A stretch of DNA of 64,000 nucleotides from Vibrio mediterranei (GTDB taxonomy: Bacteria; Pseudomonadota; Gammaproteobacteria; Enterobacterales; Vibrionaceae), in assembly GCF_900088415.1 (NCBI RefSeq), contig NZ_FLLQ01000002.1, positions 62,001 to 126,000 on the forward strand, in the 5' to 3' direction. A program made the translations under genes and the position numbers. The notes beneath the pieces are model-generated. The model was not told the DNA's origin, did no database searches, and saw only the letters and a program-made list of their open reading frames with translations. Numbering within the stretch: position 1 is the first letter of the stretch; each line of letters starts with the position of its first letter. This document shows positions 1 through 8,998 of the stretch, in pieces.

Positions 1-2
1 CA

Positions 3-914
3 GATGCGCTGGCGATTAAGCTTGGCGATCCATACGGAACGCTTATATTAACCCTATCTGTTGTATTGCTCGAAGTCATTATGGTTTCTTCCGTTATGTT
101 AACAGGAGAATCCAACCCCTTCTTAGCGCGTGACACCATGTTTGCTGTCGTGATGGCGGTGCTTAATGGCTTTGTTGGTATCACCTTGCTAATCGGTGGT
201 ATGAAATATCATACCCAAACCTATAACCTTGATGGAATAAAAGCGTACTTGGTCGCCATTATTCCACTTTCATTGCTGTGCTTGGTGCTACCTAATTTCA
301 CCAGTATGGACTCGTTAGGCAACATGTCGACCAGCCTAACCTGGACTCTGGTTCTCGCTTCAATCGCCTTGTATGCCGTATTCCTTTTCATCCAAACACG
401 CAGCCATACAAACTACTTCATTGATGGTGACAATGAAGACCACCATGAACATCATGGTCCGCTACACAGCAATATCTTCCATACCATTATGCTGGTGAGC
501 TATTTGATGGTGGTGATTTTATTAGCGAAAAGCCTCGCGATTCCAATTAATGATGGCATTACGGAAATGGGCGCACCTGCAGCTCTAGGTGGTTTGATTG
601 TTGCCCTGATTATTCTCGCCCCTGAAGCGGTTGGCGCCATTAAAGCCGCGGTAACCAATCAATTACAGCGTGCGATGAATCTCTTCTTTGGCTCGGTTCT
701 CGCCACTATTGCACTAACCGTTCCTGCTGTTCTGCTGATTTCAGGGGTAATGAACGAGCCCATCCAACTCGGTCTCGCCCCGGCAGAGATGGTGTTATTA
801 GGCGCAACGCTATTAATGACCAGCGTGAGCTTTAGCAGCGGGAGAACCAACTCGCTCAATGGCGCGACCCACCTCATCCTGTTCTTTGCCTACATCATCT
901 TGATGTTTGATTAA
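3..914 (+). CDS. chaA: Calcium/sodium:proton antiporter ChaA, C-terminal part (cut by window edge)
   Basis: The reading frame is open to the left edge, so the N-terminus is missing; 303 codons are visible. The protein is a polytopic inner-membrane Ca2+(Na+)/H+ exchanger of the CaCA superfamily. Visible motifs match E. coli ChaA closely: GDPYGTLILTLSVVLLEV at the start, NLDGIKAYL, a His/Asp/Glu-rich cytoplasmic loop (DNEDHHEHHG) in the middle, the second acidic signature LAPEAVGAIKAA and QRAMNLFFGSVLATIALTVP, then SSGRTNSLNGATHL near the end. The two acidic helices (LLEV and APEA) are the family's ion-binding repeats. An ATG inside the visible part is not the start, because conserved sequence continues upstream of it. 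Confidence 0.93.
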   Translation, partial: DALAIKLGDPYGTLILTLSVVLLEVIMVSSVMLTGESNPFLARDTMFAVVMAVLNGFVGITLLIGGMKYHTQTYNLDGIKAYLVAIIPLSLLCLVLPNFTSMDSLGNMSTSLTWTLVLASIALYAVFLFIQTRSHTNYFIDGDNEDHHEHHGPLHSNIFHTIMLVSYLMVVILLAKSLAIPINDGITEMGAPAALGGLIVALIILAPEAVGAIKAAVTNQLQRAMNLFFGSVLATIALTVPAVLLISGVMNEPIQLGLAPAEMVLLGATLLMTSVSFSSGRTNSLNGATHLILFFAYIILMFD

Positions 915-933
915 AACGTACGTTGGGCTTTGG

Positions 934-961
934 CTGCCAGCTGCCAGCTGCCAGCTGCCAG
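934..961. repeat. Four tandem copies of CTGCCAG
   Basis: A 7-bp unit, CTGCCAG, is repeated four times without error between chaA and the dedA-type gene. It lies 25 bases upstream of the next start codon. Copy number could vary by slippage; no function is evident. Confidence 0.9.
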
Positions 962-985
962 AGCCCACATTAACTTGGAGTTTCC

Positions 986-1642
986 ATGCAAGAAATTATT
1001 TCCGCAATTTGGCTGCAAGACTTTGATTCATTACTCGAGTTAAATTCACTGCACGTATTATTGCTTTTACTTGGTGTCGTGCTTTTTCTTGAGTCGAGTT
1101 TCGTATTCTTACCACTACCTGGCGACGGTCTGGTGTTGTTTGTCGGAGGCATGGTGGGCTTGGGCGCGATTGATTTTTCCAGTGCTCTAGTACTTCTCAC
1201 CTGCGCCTCTTTTTTGGGCAGTCTCATTGCGTATCTTCAAGGACGTTGGCTGCACAATACTTCGTTCATGCGAAAAGCTGAACAGACACTGCCAGATGAA
1301 TCGTTACCCAAGGCTAGAAGACTATTAAACCGATACGGATTTCTGTCCTTATTCGTTTCACGGTTTGTCCCATTTGTTCGTGTACTAACTCCGATGTTGA
1401 TGGGCGTTGCACAACTTAGTGCAATTAGAACACTTATTGTTAGCTTCACTAGCTCGATTACATGGGTCTTTAGTTTGTTGCTGGCAGGAAAGTGGATCAT
1501 GCGACACCCTTTCGTTTCTCAATATCAAGAGTTCATTACAAAGTGGTTCTTAATGGGCAGTTTAATTTTGATGGTCACCGCATTTATCGCCCTCTTTATT
1601 CGGCTTTCAACTAGAAAGCCACAACCACAAACATCCGAATAA
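986..1642 (+). CDS. DedA family inner-membrane protein
   Basis: This 218-residue protein belongs to the DedA/SNARE-associated (PF09335) family of inner-membrane proteins. Members are linked to membrane homeostasis, undecaprenyl-phosphate or lipid translocation and antimicrobial peptide tolerance. The family signatures are visible: an acidic residue followed by a proline/glycine re-entrant loop (ESSFVFLPLPGDG, about residues 32-44), and the second motif RYGFLSLFVSRFVPFVR (about 113-130) with its arginines, followed by a glycine-containing helix. Hydrophobic helices surround both motifs. An SD-like TTGGAG sits 5 bases before the ATG. It follows chaA and its 7-bp repeat on the same strand. The exact substrate cannot be read from the sequence. 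Confidence 0.85.
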   Translation: MQEIISAIWLQDFDSLLELNSLHVLLLLLGVVLFLESSFVFLPLPGDGLVLFVGGMVGLGAIDFSSALVLLTCASFLGSLIAYLQGRWLHNTSFMRKAEQTLPDESLPKARRLLNRYGFLSLFVSRFVPFVRVLTPMLMGVAQLSAIRTLIVSFTSSITWVFSLLLAGKWIMRHPFVSQYQEFITKWFLMGSLILMVTAFIALFIRLSTRKPQPQTSE

Positions 1643-1687
1643 AAATCGCTTCAATCGCATTATCACTTATTGTCTAAGGTCAAACAG

Positions 1688-3079
1688 ATGACATTAATCA
1701 CATCAGCTTTTCCATCGGAAGGGGCGGAAAAGCTACATCTTAAAATATTGGAGTGTCTAACTCTAAGAAAGCCTAGGAGGCTGAATCAAATCCTTCTAGA
1801 AGCAGAACCCATTGAACTTCCATCAGTATTGAGGAAGCTCTCTGATCAGCAACGTATCCTCACTTGGACTCTACTAAGCGAAGTAAACCCAAGTCTTGCG
1901 GCCAACATACTTGATCACTTCTCTGATCCCGAGCTTTTGTGGCTATTCAGTCAATTACCTGAAAGCAGCACCATGATGCTATTTCAGTATTTGCACTCCG
2001 CCGACCGTAGACTGCTGCTTAATGAACTACCAAGCGATCTACGAAAACGTCTTAGGCAAGTACTACCTTCAACATGGAAAAACGAAGAGCGTGCAGCCTT
2101 ACTCTACCCACCAGACTCTGCCGGACGGATTTGTAAAAGCGAAATCCTAAAACTAGCCGCAGACGCTACCACTGACACGTTGAGCGCAATATTAAGCGCA
2201 GAAGAACACAATTTAGATCGACTAGAGTGGCGCTACGTTTACTTGCGTGACAATGAAGGCTGCTATGTAGGTGGGGTGAAAATCCGAGATGTTCTGCTAC
2301 TACCACGTGGAACGTCATTAAAGGAATACATTGATGCCACAGTGCCCGTTATTAACCCTCACACAGATCTAAATACAATTAAAAGTACGCTGGACACTAC
2401 TTTGCACCCAGTCGTTCCTATCGTTGATGAACAGGGTTTCCAAATAGGTGTCGTCGGCTTTAAGCATCTCAATGAAGCTTTATACCAACGTTCGAAGCAG
2501 CAAATGCTGGAGCAATCTGGTGTATTTGGAGGTGATGAGTCTCGCACAATGCCTGTCGTAAAACGAAATCTACGTCGACTCGCCTTTTTACTACCTTCCG
2601 TCGCCTTAAGTTATGCCGCAATTTCAATCATTGCTATCTACGAGCCCATTATTGAACAAATTGCCGTCCTAGCCGCGGTGCTTCCGCTTGTCGCCAACCT
2701 TTCTGGTGCGGCGGGGAATCAATCCGTTGCAGTATCGATACGTGAATTATCCATGGGACAGATATCAGTCAAAGATCTGCTGTATGTGGTGGCGAAAGAG
2801 ATTCCAATTGGTGCTATCAATGGAGTGATAATTGGCGGCGTTTTAGCTCTACTTACGCTGCTCACCCTTGGCGGAGAACACTCAGGATTACCATTGGTTA
2901 TTGCCATCGGATACACACTTTCTTCCACTCTTGCTGTCGTGATCGGAGGGACATTACCCTTGTTACTAAAACGGCTCCACTTCGATCCAGCAATGCTATC
3001 GAGCCCAATGCTGACAACCTTTACCGACGCTATTTCATTCTTCAGCGTTCTGTATTTAGCGCACAGTTTTTTGCTGTGA
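1688..3079 (+). CDS. mgtE: MgtE-family magnesium transporter
   Basis: A 463-residue MgtE/SLC41-type Mg2+ channel. The N-terminal third is the helical MgtE_N domain, ending in YPPDSAGR (about 140). A CBS pair follows (about 160-285), and then the membrane domain from about residue 300. Its conserved pore helix reads PLVANLSGAAGNQSVAVSIREL, equivalent to the MgtE GGN..TQS.A..VR.L signature. The frame extends upstream to a TTG at 1670, but the ATG at 1688 is preferred because AAGG lies 8 bases before it. Length is typical for the family. In known MgtE proteins the cytoplasmic N and CBS domains gate the channel by sensing Mg2+; that is family knowledge, not visible here. Confidence 0.88.
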   Translation: MTLITSAFPSEGAEKLHLKILECLTLRKPRRLNQILLEAEPIELPSVLRKLSDQQRILTWTLLSEVNPSLAANILDHFSDPELLWLFSQLPESSTMMLFQYLHSADRRLLLNELPSDLRKRLRQVLPSTWKNEERAALLYPPDSAGRICKSEILKLAADATTDTLSAILSAEEHNLDRLEWRYVYLRDNEGCYVGGVKIRDVLLLPRGTSLKEYIDATVPVINPHTDLNTIKSTLDTTLHPVVPIVDEQGFQIGVVGFKHLNEALYQRSKQQMLEQSGVFGGDESRTMPVVKRNLRRLAFLLPSVALSYAAISIIAIYEPIIEQIAVLAAVLPLVANLSGAAGNQSVAVSIRELSMGQISVKDLLYVVAKEIPIGAINGVIIGGVLALLTLLTLGGEHSGLPLVIAIGYTLSSTLAVVIGGTLPLLLKRLHFDPAMLSSPMLTTFTDAISFFSVLYLAHSFLL

Positions 3080-3116
3080 TTTAACGTTTTCTTCCACTAA
3101 TAAATTGGAGCCCCCT

Positions 3117-3767
3117 ATGCATTTAGAAACTTTGTTCACCTATATGACACTCACGGTCCTTGGCCTGTTACCCATCATGAACCCACCCGCAGCAGCAACG
3201 GTTCTGCTCGGTTTGAGTAAGGGACGAAACAAGAGCTATATTGTATCGCAAGCCAAAACGACTGGAGTCTATCTTTTCATTGCCTTGTGCATCACGTTCT
3301 TCATTGGTGCGTCGGTACTCGAACTCTTCAGTATTTCAATACCAAGCTTGCGTTTAGGTGGTGGCATCATCATCGTTGCGATTGGCTTTAATATGCTATT
3401 TCCTCGTCCCGACACTGGAGCTGCTCCCTCAGGGCAAGATTCAATCGCACTCGTCCCTTTGACCATTCCTTCACTATGTGGTCCAGGTTCCATGGCGATG
3501 ATCATCAGCCTGGCCGCTCAAATTGCGAGCTATGAGAACCACATGAGCATGACTAGCGTTTATGGTGGTGTAGTCGCAGGGCTTGCTGTCGTTGCACTTA
3601 TTGCTACCTTTACATTGACCATGGCCTACCCTTTGCTAAAAGCACTTGGTCAAAATGGTATCAATGCATTTACTCGAATCATGGGTTTTCTGTTGATCTG
3701 TATGGGCGTGCAGTTCTTTACGCTTGGTATTCAAGAAATTGTTGTCGAAATTCATACGCTGTTGTAG
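3117..3767 (+). CDS. MarC family (UPF0056) integral membrane protein
   Basis: A 216-residue protein with about six hydrophobic helices and the MarC-family start (MTLTVLGLLPIMNPPAAATVLLGLS), where the asparagine-proline pair is characteristic. Later it has LTIPSLCGPGSMAMIISLA and a conserved final helix (INAFTRIMGFLLICMGVQFF). Family members (MarC, YhgN, YchE) are inner-membrane proteins of unsettled function; the old multiple-antibiotic-resistance link of MarC was not upheld. The ATG at 3117 is chosen because GGAG is 6 bases upstream; the frame opens at a TTG at 3105 that overlaps this SD. It follows mgtE by 37 bases and may be cotranscribed with it. Confidence 0.88.
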   Translation: MHLETLFTYMTLTVLGLLPIMNPPAAATVLLGLSKGRNKSYIVSQAKTTGVYLFIALCITFFIGASVLELFSISIPSLRLGGGIIIVAIGFNMLFPRPDTGAAPSGQDSIALVPLTIPSLCGPGSMAMIISLAAQIASYENHMSMTSVYGGVVAGLAVVALIATFTLTMAYPLLKALGQNGINAFTRIMGFLLICMGVQFFTLGIQEIVVEIHTLL

Positions 3768-3838
3768 CGCGGTTGCCGCAAAAGGATACTGTAATTCTCT
3801 ACGTCATCGCAGAGAGGACATTGATCGAAATACAAATG

Positions 3839-3857
3839 GGCCCGCACTAAGCGGGCC
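3839..3857 (-). terminator. Hairpin at the end of the 3867-4541 gene
   Basis: A perfect 7-bp GC-rich stem (GGCCCGC, loop ACTAA, GCGGGCC) lies 10 bases beyond the stop codon of the minus-strand barrel gene. On that strand it is followed by a modestly T-rich run. It may also stop + strand transcripts from marC. Confidence 0.65.
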
Positions 3858-3866
3858 ACAAATAAA

Positions 3867-4541
3867 CTAAAAACCAATTCTGTAGGAAATTAGGGAAAGG
3901 TGATCCCCTTTATCGTATTGATAGGTGTAAACCAAACTTTGGTTGTTATTAATCTTATATCCCGCATCTGCAATAAGATCCCAGCTTCTAAAGCTTGAGC
4001 GACGACCATTGTCTTCCTTTAGATCATTGAAACTATAGGTATATTCAGGTGTAACACTAAACCAGATGTTGTTATGTGTATTGTAAACCATGCTAAGTGA
4101 CAACTGCGTATAGTATGCATTGTTCGACATATCTTTATGTTCGAATGAGCCTAGCGCTAGCTCTGGAACCAGGCGAATTTCCTTGTTGAGCGGCACATTG
4201 ACGTGCACCCCAAGTTCACCGGTGTTCGCTCGGATACCCCTATTGTCGAAGTTTGAATCGTAGTTATAACCGACAAAATAACCCACACCTGTATTGTGAA
4301 TTACATTAAGTCTTAGATCGTGATTATCAAAGTTTCCGTCACTATGATACGTTCCCAATAGATTCCAATGGTTATTAACTTGGCTAGAAAATTGACCACT
4401 TACATCAAAATCATTACTACCATAACCAACAGACAGGCCATTGTACAATGCATACGGATTTGAGAAATCGATATTATTTGCCAGAACCGATGTAGAAGAT
4501 AGAGCTGTTAAAATCACCCCAATAGTTGCTACTTTTTTCAT
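3867..4541 (-). CDS. Small outer-membrane beta-barrel protein (paralogue 1)
   Basis: This 224-residue protein has a Sec signal peptide (MKKVATIGVILTALSSTSVLA, cleavage after residue 21). The mature part is rich in Asn, Tyr and alternating polar/hydrophobic residues, typical of amphipathic beta-strands. It ends in SYRIGF, a C-terminal phenylalanine signature recognised by the BAM complex. After the signal it reads NPYALYNGLSVGYG, resembling DPLAVYSQAGVGV in the barrel protein encoded at 11815, so the two look paralogous. It diverges from the LysR gene at 4893. A 17-bp palindrome lies about 113 bases upstream of its start. No enzymatic motif or specific family could be named. Confidence 0.75.
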   Translation of the reverse strand: MKKVATIGVILTALSSTSVLANNIDFSNPYALYNGLSVGYGSNDFDVSGQFSSQVNNHWNLLGTYHSDGNFDNHDLRLNVIHNTGVGYFVGYNYDSNFDNRGIRANTGELGVHVNVPLNKEIRLVPELALGSFEHKDMSNNAYYTQLSLSMVYNTHNNIWFSVTPEYTYSFNDLKEDNGRRSSFRSWDLIADAGYKINNNQSLVYTYQYDKGDHLSLISYRIGF

Positions 4542-4892
4542 TGATACTCTCTGTATTACTCTATGTTTAACTCATCCTTAAAATAGTGGGCAGTCCATCG
4601 TCTGTGTGTCGTTTTAATAGCACTACTTTAAGTTTTGTGGTTGATGTTTACGATGAATTAGAGAAATTCAAATCAGGGTTTCTACATACCAGCTCTCCGT
4701 AGTTTCCTAATAAGCTACCACCCTTAAGAACGGTATCTACAACGTTAAGGGGCACTGACCCCTCTTGTTCCATTAGTTGCAAGAGGCAGTATCAAATACT
4801 CATAACGCGCTTTAGTCTTAACCTATTGAAAAGTTGACATTTACCTTTATTCTTAAAGAACGCCCTCGAATATCGATACGAAAAGGTAACCC
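4542..4892. promoter_or_regulatory. Divergent intergenic region between barrel gene and LysR gene
   Basis: These 351 bases separate two divergently transcribed genes. The only clear structure is the TGAATT-N5-AATTCA palindrome at 4654-4670. I see no coding frame or RNA gene. A TTGACA hexamer at 4834-4839 has no well-spaced -10 partner. Confidence 0.6.
4654..4670. promoter_or_regulatory. Palindromic operator candidate TGAATTAGAGAAATTCA
   Basis: A perfect 6-bp inverted repeat (TGAATT, spacer AGAGA, AATTCA) has the size and symmetry of a LysR-family binding site. The identical 17 bases occur at 8955-8971, upstream of the hydrolase gene, and a near copy is at 8999-9015. It lies between the barrel gene and the LysR gene at 4893. 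The regulator at 4893 is the obvious candidate to bind it, which is inference. Confidence 0.6.
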
Positions 4893-5822
4893 ATGAAAGA
4901 ACTTCAAGACTTAGACTTAAATCTGCTCAAGTTACTCAAAGCGGTTGTCGAAACTCGTAATACTCACGCAGCAGCAGACAAACTTGGCATATCGCAAACT
5001 AGTGTCAGTAGAGGGATGGCGAAGTTAAGGGACACTTTTGGGGACCAACTTTTTCTCCGCAAAGCACATGGAGTAGAGCCTTCAGAACTGGCAGAGAAAC
5101 TCGCCGAAGCGGCCGATGAGATGTACTTTCCTTTGATTAAGGTCGTTGAGTCCTACCACAATTTTGATCCAAAAATGTTTACCGGTGAAATCACCATCGC
5201 TTTGAACATCTTTCTGATTGAACAGTACGGAGAAGGTATTTATGAGGTTCTACATGAAGCACTCCCACAAGCGAGCTTAAAGTTAGTCTACTGGCAAGAA
5301 CAAAGCTTGGCAGAAATGCTAAATGGACAAGTCGATTACTTGTTGCAACTTTCAGGATTCCCATTGCCCCAAGATATCTACCAACACAAGCTCACAGAAG
5401 TGAAATTGAGCCTCATTGCACGCAAAGAACATCCTGTACTAAGTAAGAGCACTGAATGGGAAGATATTCATCACCTACCAATCACAAGAATCTTGATCGA
5501 TGGTATCAACACCAAGCGAACTCCAGTTGAAGATCTCTATAAATCAAAAGGCTACGCCGCGAATATTGTATTGGCGACACATAGCCTGAAAGTACTGCGA
5601 AACAAACTTAGAAATTCAGACGCTTTCTCTTTTGGTAGCAGTTATATGACCGAAAATGATCCTGAGCTAAGCTGTTACCCATTACCCCACATCCCAAAAG
5701 AAATGCGCCAAATTGGCGTAGAGGGTGGATACCTGCGATCCAAGCGAGGCTTTCCACTTCATCAGCTGTTGCATCAAACCATGCAGAGTTACTTTGACAG
5801 TGTAATCCAACCAGAAGTTTGA
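4893..5822 (+). CDS. LysR-family transcriptional regulator
   Basis: A 309-residue LysR-type regulator. The N-terminal winged helix-turn-helix spans about residues 8-67 (LDLNLLKLLKAVVETRNTHAAADKLGISQTSVSRGMAKLR, then DQLFLRKAHGVEPSE), followed by a linker helix and a substrate-binding-like effector domain (about 95-300). An AAGG-type SD precedes the ATG. It diverges from the outer-membrane barrel gene, and a LysR-like palindrome lies between them. It is similar in the DNA-binding part to the second regulator at 13506 (LDFNSLKLLKILGEEKNT...), suggesting an old duplication. The effector is unknown. Confidence 0.88.
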   Translation: MKELQDLDLNLLKLLKAVVETRNTHAAADKLGISQTSVSRGMAKLRDTFGDQLFLRKAHGVEPSELAEKLAEAADEMYFPLIKVVESYHNFDPKMFTGEITIALNIFLIEQYGEGIYEVLHEALPQASLKLVYWQEQSLAEMLNGQVDYLLQLSGFPLPQDIYQHKLTEVKLSLIARKEHPVLSKSTEWEDIHHLPITRILIDGINTKRTPVEDLYKSKGYAANIVLATHSLKVLRNKLRNSDAFSFGSSYMTENDPELSCYPLPHIPKEMRQIGVEGGYLRSKRGFPLHQLLHQTMQSYFDSVIQPEV

Positions 5823-5871
5823 TAACGATGCCCTCTGCATTAAAAATGAAAAATTATCAACTAAACCCAGA

Positions 5872-5900
5872 CCTTAAAGTGATTATTCATCACTTTAGGG
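5872..5900. terminator. Bidirectional terminator-like hairpin
   Basis: A 12-bp nearly perfect stem (CCTTAAAGTGAT / ATCACTTTAGGG, one mismatch) with a 5-base loop lies between the convergent LysR gene (ends 5822) and the MscS gene (ends 5928). There is no long T-tract, so termination strength is uncertain. Confidence 0.6.
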
Positions 5901-5927
5901 CCTGGATATCTATCGAATGAATTACCT

Positions 5928-7742
5928 TTAAGTAGAAGATGGACGCACAGCGGAGGTTACTGATGGGTACATAATGGTATTTTTAATTTCGTATTTGTAT
6001 TCGTAACTGAAATCTGGGAACGGGAAAGCGTGTTCTTCATGCCACTGCGCAACAACCTGTTCAGCTCTTCGTTTTTGTTCCTCATTGTCATTTGCACTAA
6101 CATCCACAAGTTGATATTGCGTAGAATGAGCTATTTTCGCACCGACACTCTCTACCTGAGTCAGCATTGAAAACAGAATATCCTCTTGAACCGCCATGAA
6201 CTCTTCGTTGTCTCGGCAACTAATGTAGGCCATCATATTGATATTAATCGAGTATTCCCCTACTCCCATCAATCGAACCCGAACCGGTTCTTCTTCGATC
6301 ATAGGGTGCTGCAATAACAAACGGCGAATATTTACAACGACGACCCTTAACTGCTCAAGAGTCGTTTCTGAACGCAGCCGAATGATATGATCCATACGTC
6401 GTTTATCGCGTCGCTCTAAGTTATCAATCTCCATATTGGCGAATTCAGAGTTAGGGATGGTAATCAAAGAGCGCTCTAGTGTTCGAACACGCGTTGAGCG
6501 TAAACCAATACTCTCTATGGTCCCAAGCTTATCCCCATAACGACAAAATTCACCAATCTTTACCCCTCCGTCAGCATAGAGTGTAAGTCCATTAATTACG
6601 TTCTCCAATATAGGGCGAATAGCCAGTGCAACTGCTAAACCACCCACACCCAGGCCGGCGAGTATTGGCGAAATTGAAAACCCCATAAATTCGATGACAT
6701 AAATGCCAAGAATTGCGATCGTCAATCCCCCAAAGATACGTGCTAAAACGGTTATCAAAGACGAGTCTACGTGTTTTCCATTATGCTTCTTGAAAACATA
6801 GATATCCGCAAAGTAGTTGAAAATAGCCATAATGAGCCACGAGACGAAGAAGAACTGAGCGAGCAAGAAGACAGTGGTGAACAACTGGTAAACGCCACCA
6901 GTAATCCATATCCCATCATCAATCACCCATCTTGCAAAAAACAGCAGATTCACTATACCCACCAGCGACAGCAGTCGACCTGCCCGCCATTTCAAGCCTT
7001 TACTTTCCCAACGAATGTCCCAACGCTCACCAAGCAAAAAGCTAATTTTTATCAGAACCTTACAAAACAACAAAACACCTGTAAGCGCTAGCCATTGCCA
7101 TAAAGGAAGTGGCCCATAAAGTTGAGTAAAAGACGAAGGTAAAGAAAGAACAAATTGCTTGGAGAACAGAGGGCCAGGGCTAATCAGAAATTCCTGATAA
7201 TAGTCTGAGCGCGCTTCATTGTAGTAAGGTAGAACTGACATGGTTCTATACCAACGAGAAAGGCTTTGAATGGTATTGGAACTAAAAAGGAACTGATCGG
7301 TTCTATCGCCCAGTGTTTGGCGAGACAATACGATCTCAGTGTTACCTAGTCGCCAGTGGTCAATCTCCTCTCCTTTTATTTGCTCGATAGTTGGCACTAA
7401 CTGATGAGTACCTTGATCAATTCGATCCAACAATTCACGAAGAAGAATAATCTTCTCCATCACGACCACTGTTCGACTGCGATTGGGAACCATAGACAAA
7501 TCCATGGTTCTGATTACTTGTGAATAAGCATGCTGCGCTTCTTTAAGATGCAGTGTTTCATTTTGCCAATGCTCAATAACCGCACTTGAATCCCTAATGA
7601 AGCTTGAAAGGGTATGTTTCGGGCTTGACGTATCGGCGAGTTCAAGGGCGACATTTGGCATCGCTAGCGCATGAGGTATGGTAAAACATACGGGGATTGT
7701 TAGAAAAATGGCTACTAACATCGAATAAAAACGTCTTATCAC
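5928..7742 (-). CDS. MscS-family mechanosensitive channel with long periplasmic N-terminus
   Basis: A 604-residue protein with a signal-like first helix (MLVAIFLTIPVCFTIPHALA), then about 170 residues predicted to be periplasmic. Several membrane helices follow from about residue 205, and then the MscS core. The pore helix and beta-domain are visible as GLGVGGLAVALAIRPILENVINGL and ADGGVKIGEF, then IGLRSTRVRTLERSLITIPN (about 375-450), with a C-terminal cytoplasmic domain. It is about twice the size of E. coli MscS, resembling YbdG/YnaI-type larger homologues. The start is a GTG with GGAG 6 bases upstream. The function would be release of solutes under membrane tension. It follows the hydrolase gene on the same strand, but a terminator-like hairpin separates them. 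Confidence 0.88.
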   Translation of the reverse strand: MIRRFYSMLVAIFLTIPVCFTIPHALAMPNVALELADTSSPKHTLSSFIRDSSAVIEHWQNETLHLKEAQHAYSQVIRTMDLSMVPNRSRTVVVMEKIILLRELLDRIDQGTHQLVPTIEQIKGEEIDHWRLGNTEIVLSRQTLGDRTDQFLFSSNTIQSLSRWYRTMSVLPYYNEARSDYYQEFLISPGPLFSKQFVLSLPSSFTQLYGPLPLWQWLALTGVLLFCKVLIKISFLLGERWDIRWESKGLKWRAGRLLSLVGIVNLLFFARWVIDDGIWITGGVYQLFTTVFLLAQFFFVSWLIMAIFNYFADIYVFKKHNGKHVDSSLITVLARIFGGLTIAILGIYVIEFMGFSISPILAGLGVGGLAVALAIRPILENVINGLTLYADGGVKIGEFCRYGDKLGTIESIGLRSTRVRTLERSLITIPNSEFANMEIDNLERRDKRRMDHIIRLRSETTLEQLRVVVVNIRRLLLQHPMIEEEPVRVRLMGVGEYSININMMAYISCRDNEEFMAVQEDILFSMLTQVESVGAKIAHSTQYQLVDVSANDNEEQKRRAEQVVAQWHEEHAFPFPDFSYEYKYEIKNTIMYPSVTSAVRPSST

Positions 7743-7784
7743 AACGAACTCCGGTTATTATTGATTCAGTCTAACCATTGAGAT

Positions 7785-7820
7785 AAAAAACAAACACCCA
7801 CATCCATGTGGCTTAGTGTT
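7785..7820 (-). terminator. Terminator downstream of the alpha/beta hydrolase gene
   Basis: Read on the minus strand, a CCACAT/ATGTGG stem flanked by AACAC/GTGTT is followed by TGTTTTTT. It lies 17 bases past the hydrolase stop codon and upstream of the MscS gene, so these two genes are probably separate transcripts. Confidence 0.65.
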
Positions 7821-7836
7821 GATAAGCTGAAATAGA

Positions 7837-8877
7837 TTAGTTGATATGTTTATTGAAGAACGATCCTAGTTCATTGATAGCGTCTTCAGACTCTGGCATA
7901 TCGAACAATATACCATTCAAGTAATCCGCATGAGATTGACCATCATAGATATGCAGATCTGTGTCCACATCTGCGCTACGCAATAGTCGATGCATACGAA
8001 CCGTATCACTTAACAAGAGATCACGAGTACCTGAAATGAACATCGTTGGTGGGAATTCATCAATCTCAGCGTATATTGGTGAGATAAGAGGGTTATCCAA
8101 TGCCTCTCCGTAAGCATATATGCCGAATGCACCTTCAATAAGCCCTTCTCGCTGACCGAGAGGATCTAAGCCTCGCAACGTTAACCATGAATCTGATGTC
8201 TCTTTAAGATCGACGGCAGGTGTCCCGACAAACAGTGCTCCCGGTGTGGGAAGGCCGAGTTCCTTGAGTTTAAGTGTCGTTGCCAGCGTTAAGTTTCCGC
8301 CTGCAGATGTGCCAAAGATCGCTGTCGATTCCGGTGACTGTGTTTTTATTAACTCTTCCCACACTGCAACGGCATCGTCAATTGCGGCTGGAAATGGGTG
8401 TAATGGTGGTTGACGATAGTCTACAGAGATCACTTGAGCACCAAGCCCGTTGGCAACCCAAATCGCTTCTCGCAATGCTGATTCCCCTCCACCAAATACA
8501 AATGCCCCACCATGGATATGCACTAGCCATTTATCTCTATATTCAGGCGCGATATTTTTCGGCGTAACAAAGAACGTATCAACTCCTGCAAACTGCTTTG
8601 CTTCATAAGTAACCTCTAAACGCTCAAGCGCTTGTTGAGCCATATTAATACCCGCCACATCAAACTGAGCTTGTAGCGACAACCACTCTGCCGTGTTATT
8701 GGGTACAGGAAGTGCCGGTGGAACAACTCTGTTCTCAAATAACTGAGCAAACTCTGTCGATATTCCTACTGGGGTCGGTATGGTTCGTTCTTGCAGTTCC
8801 ATCCCGGAAAACGCTGCTGTACTCGACAAGCTAAGTAACAATGCTGGGACAACTAAACGTAGTGATTTGTTTTTCAT
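7837..8877 (-). CDS. Exported alpha/beta hydrolase (HSL/GDXG esterase type)
   Basis: A 346-residue hydrolase with an N-terminal Sec signal peptide (KNKSLRLVVPALLLSLSSTAAFSG). Oxyanion-hole motif HIHGGAFVFGGG is near residue 120, and the nucleophile elbow GTSAGG is near 190. The likely catalytic Asp is in SGTRDLLLSDT and the His in DGQSHADYL. This is the hormone-sensitive-lipase/acetylesterase fold family, and the protein probably acts in the periplasm or outside the cell on small esters. The frame extends upstream to 8952, but the ATG at 8877 is chosen. It begins the signal peptide and has GGAG 6 bases before it. Two TGAATT-N5-AATTC palindromes lie 78-138 bases upstream, one identical to the site before the 4541 barrel gene. 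Confidence 0.85.
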   Translation of the reverse strand: MKNKSLRLVVPALLLSLSSTAAFSGMELQERTIPTPVGISTEFAQLFENRVVPPALPVPNNTAEWLSLQAQFDVAGINMAQQALERLEVTYEAKQFAGVDTFFVTPKNIAPEYRDKWLVHIHGGAFVFGGGESALREAIWVANGLGAQVISVDYRQPPLHPFPAAIDDAVAVWEELIKTQSPESTAIFGTSAGGNLTLATTLKLKELGLPTPGALFVGTPAVDLKETSDSWLTLRGLDPLGQREGLIEGAFGIYAYGEALDNPLISPIYAEIDEFPPTMFISGTRDLLLSDTVRMHRLLRSADVDTDLHIYDGQSHADYLNGILFDMPESEDAINELGSFFNKHIN

Positions 8878-8954
8878 AGTAACTCCGGTAATGAATCTAA
8901 AAGCCGTGATTGGCGAACTGAGGCTATTATTCACGTCCGAATCCATTAGCACTA

Positions 8955-8971
8955 TGAATTAGAGAAATTCA
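8955..8971. promoter_or_regulatory. Palindromic operator candidate, second exact copy
   Basis: TGAATTAGAGAAATTCA, identical over 17 bases to 4654-4670. It is 78 bases upstream of the hydrolase start codon. Its symmetry (6-bp arms, 5-bp spacer) fits a LysR-type regulator dimer. Confidence 0.6.
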
Positions 8972-8998
8972 GTTTTGGTTGTAAATAAGTAGCAATAA

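Noticed and set aside
4834..4857. TTGACA hexamer considered as the LysR gene promoter
   Set aside because: No acceptable -10 hexamer at 16-18 bp; the promoter remains unassigned.
6771..7091. 106-codon + strand frame inside the MscS gene
   Set aside because: Antisense shadow; no domain and no SD.
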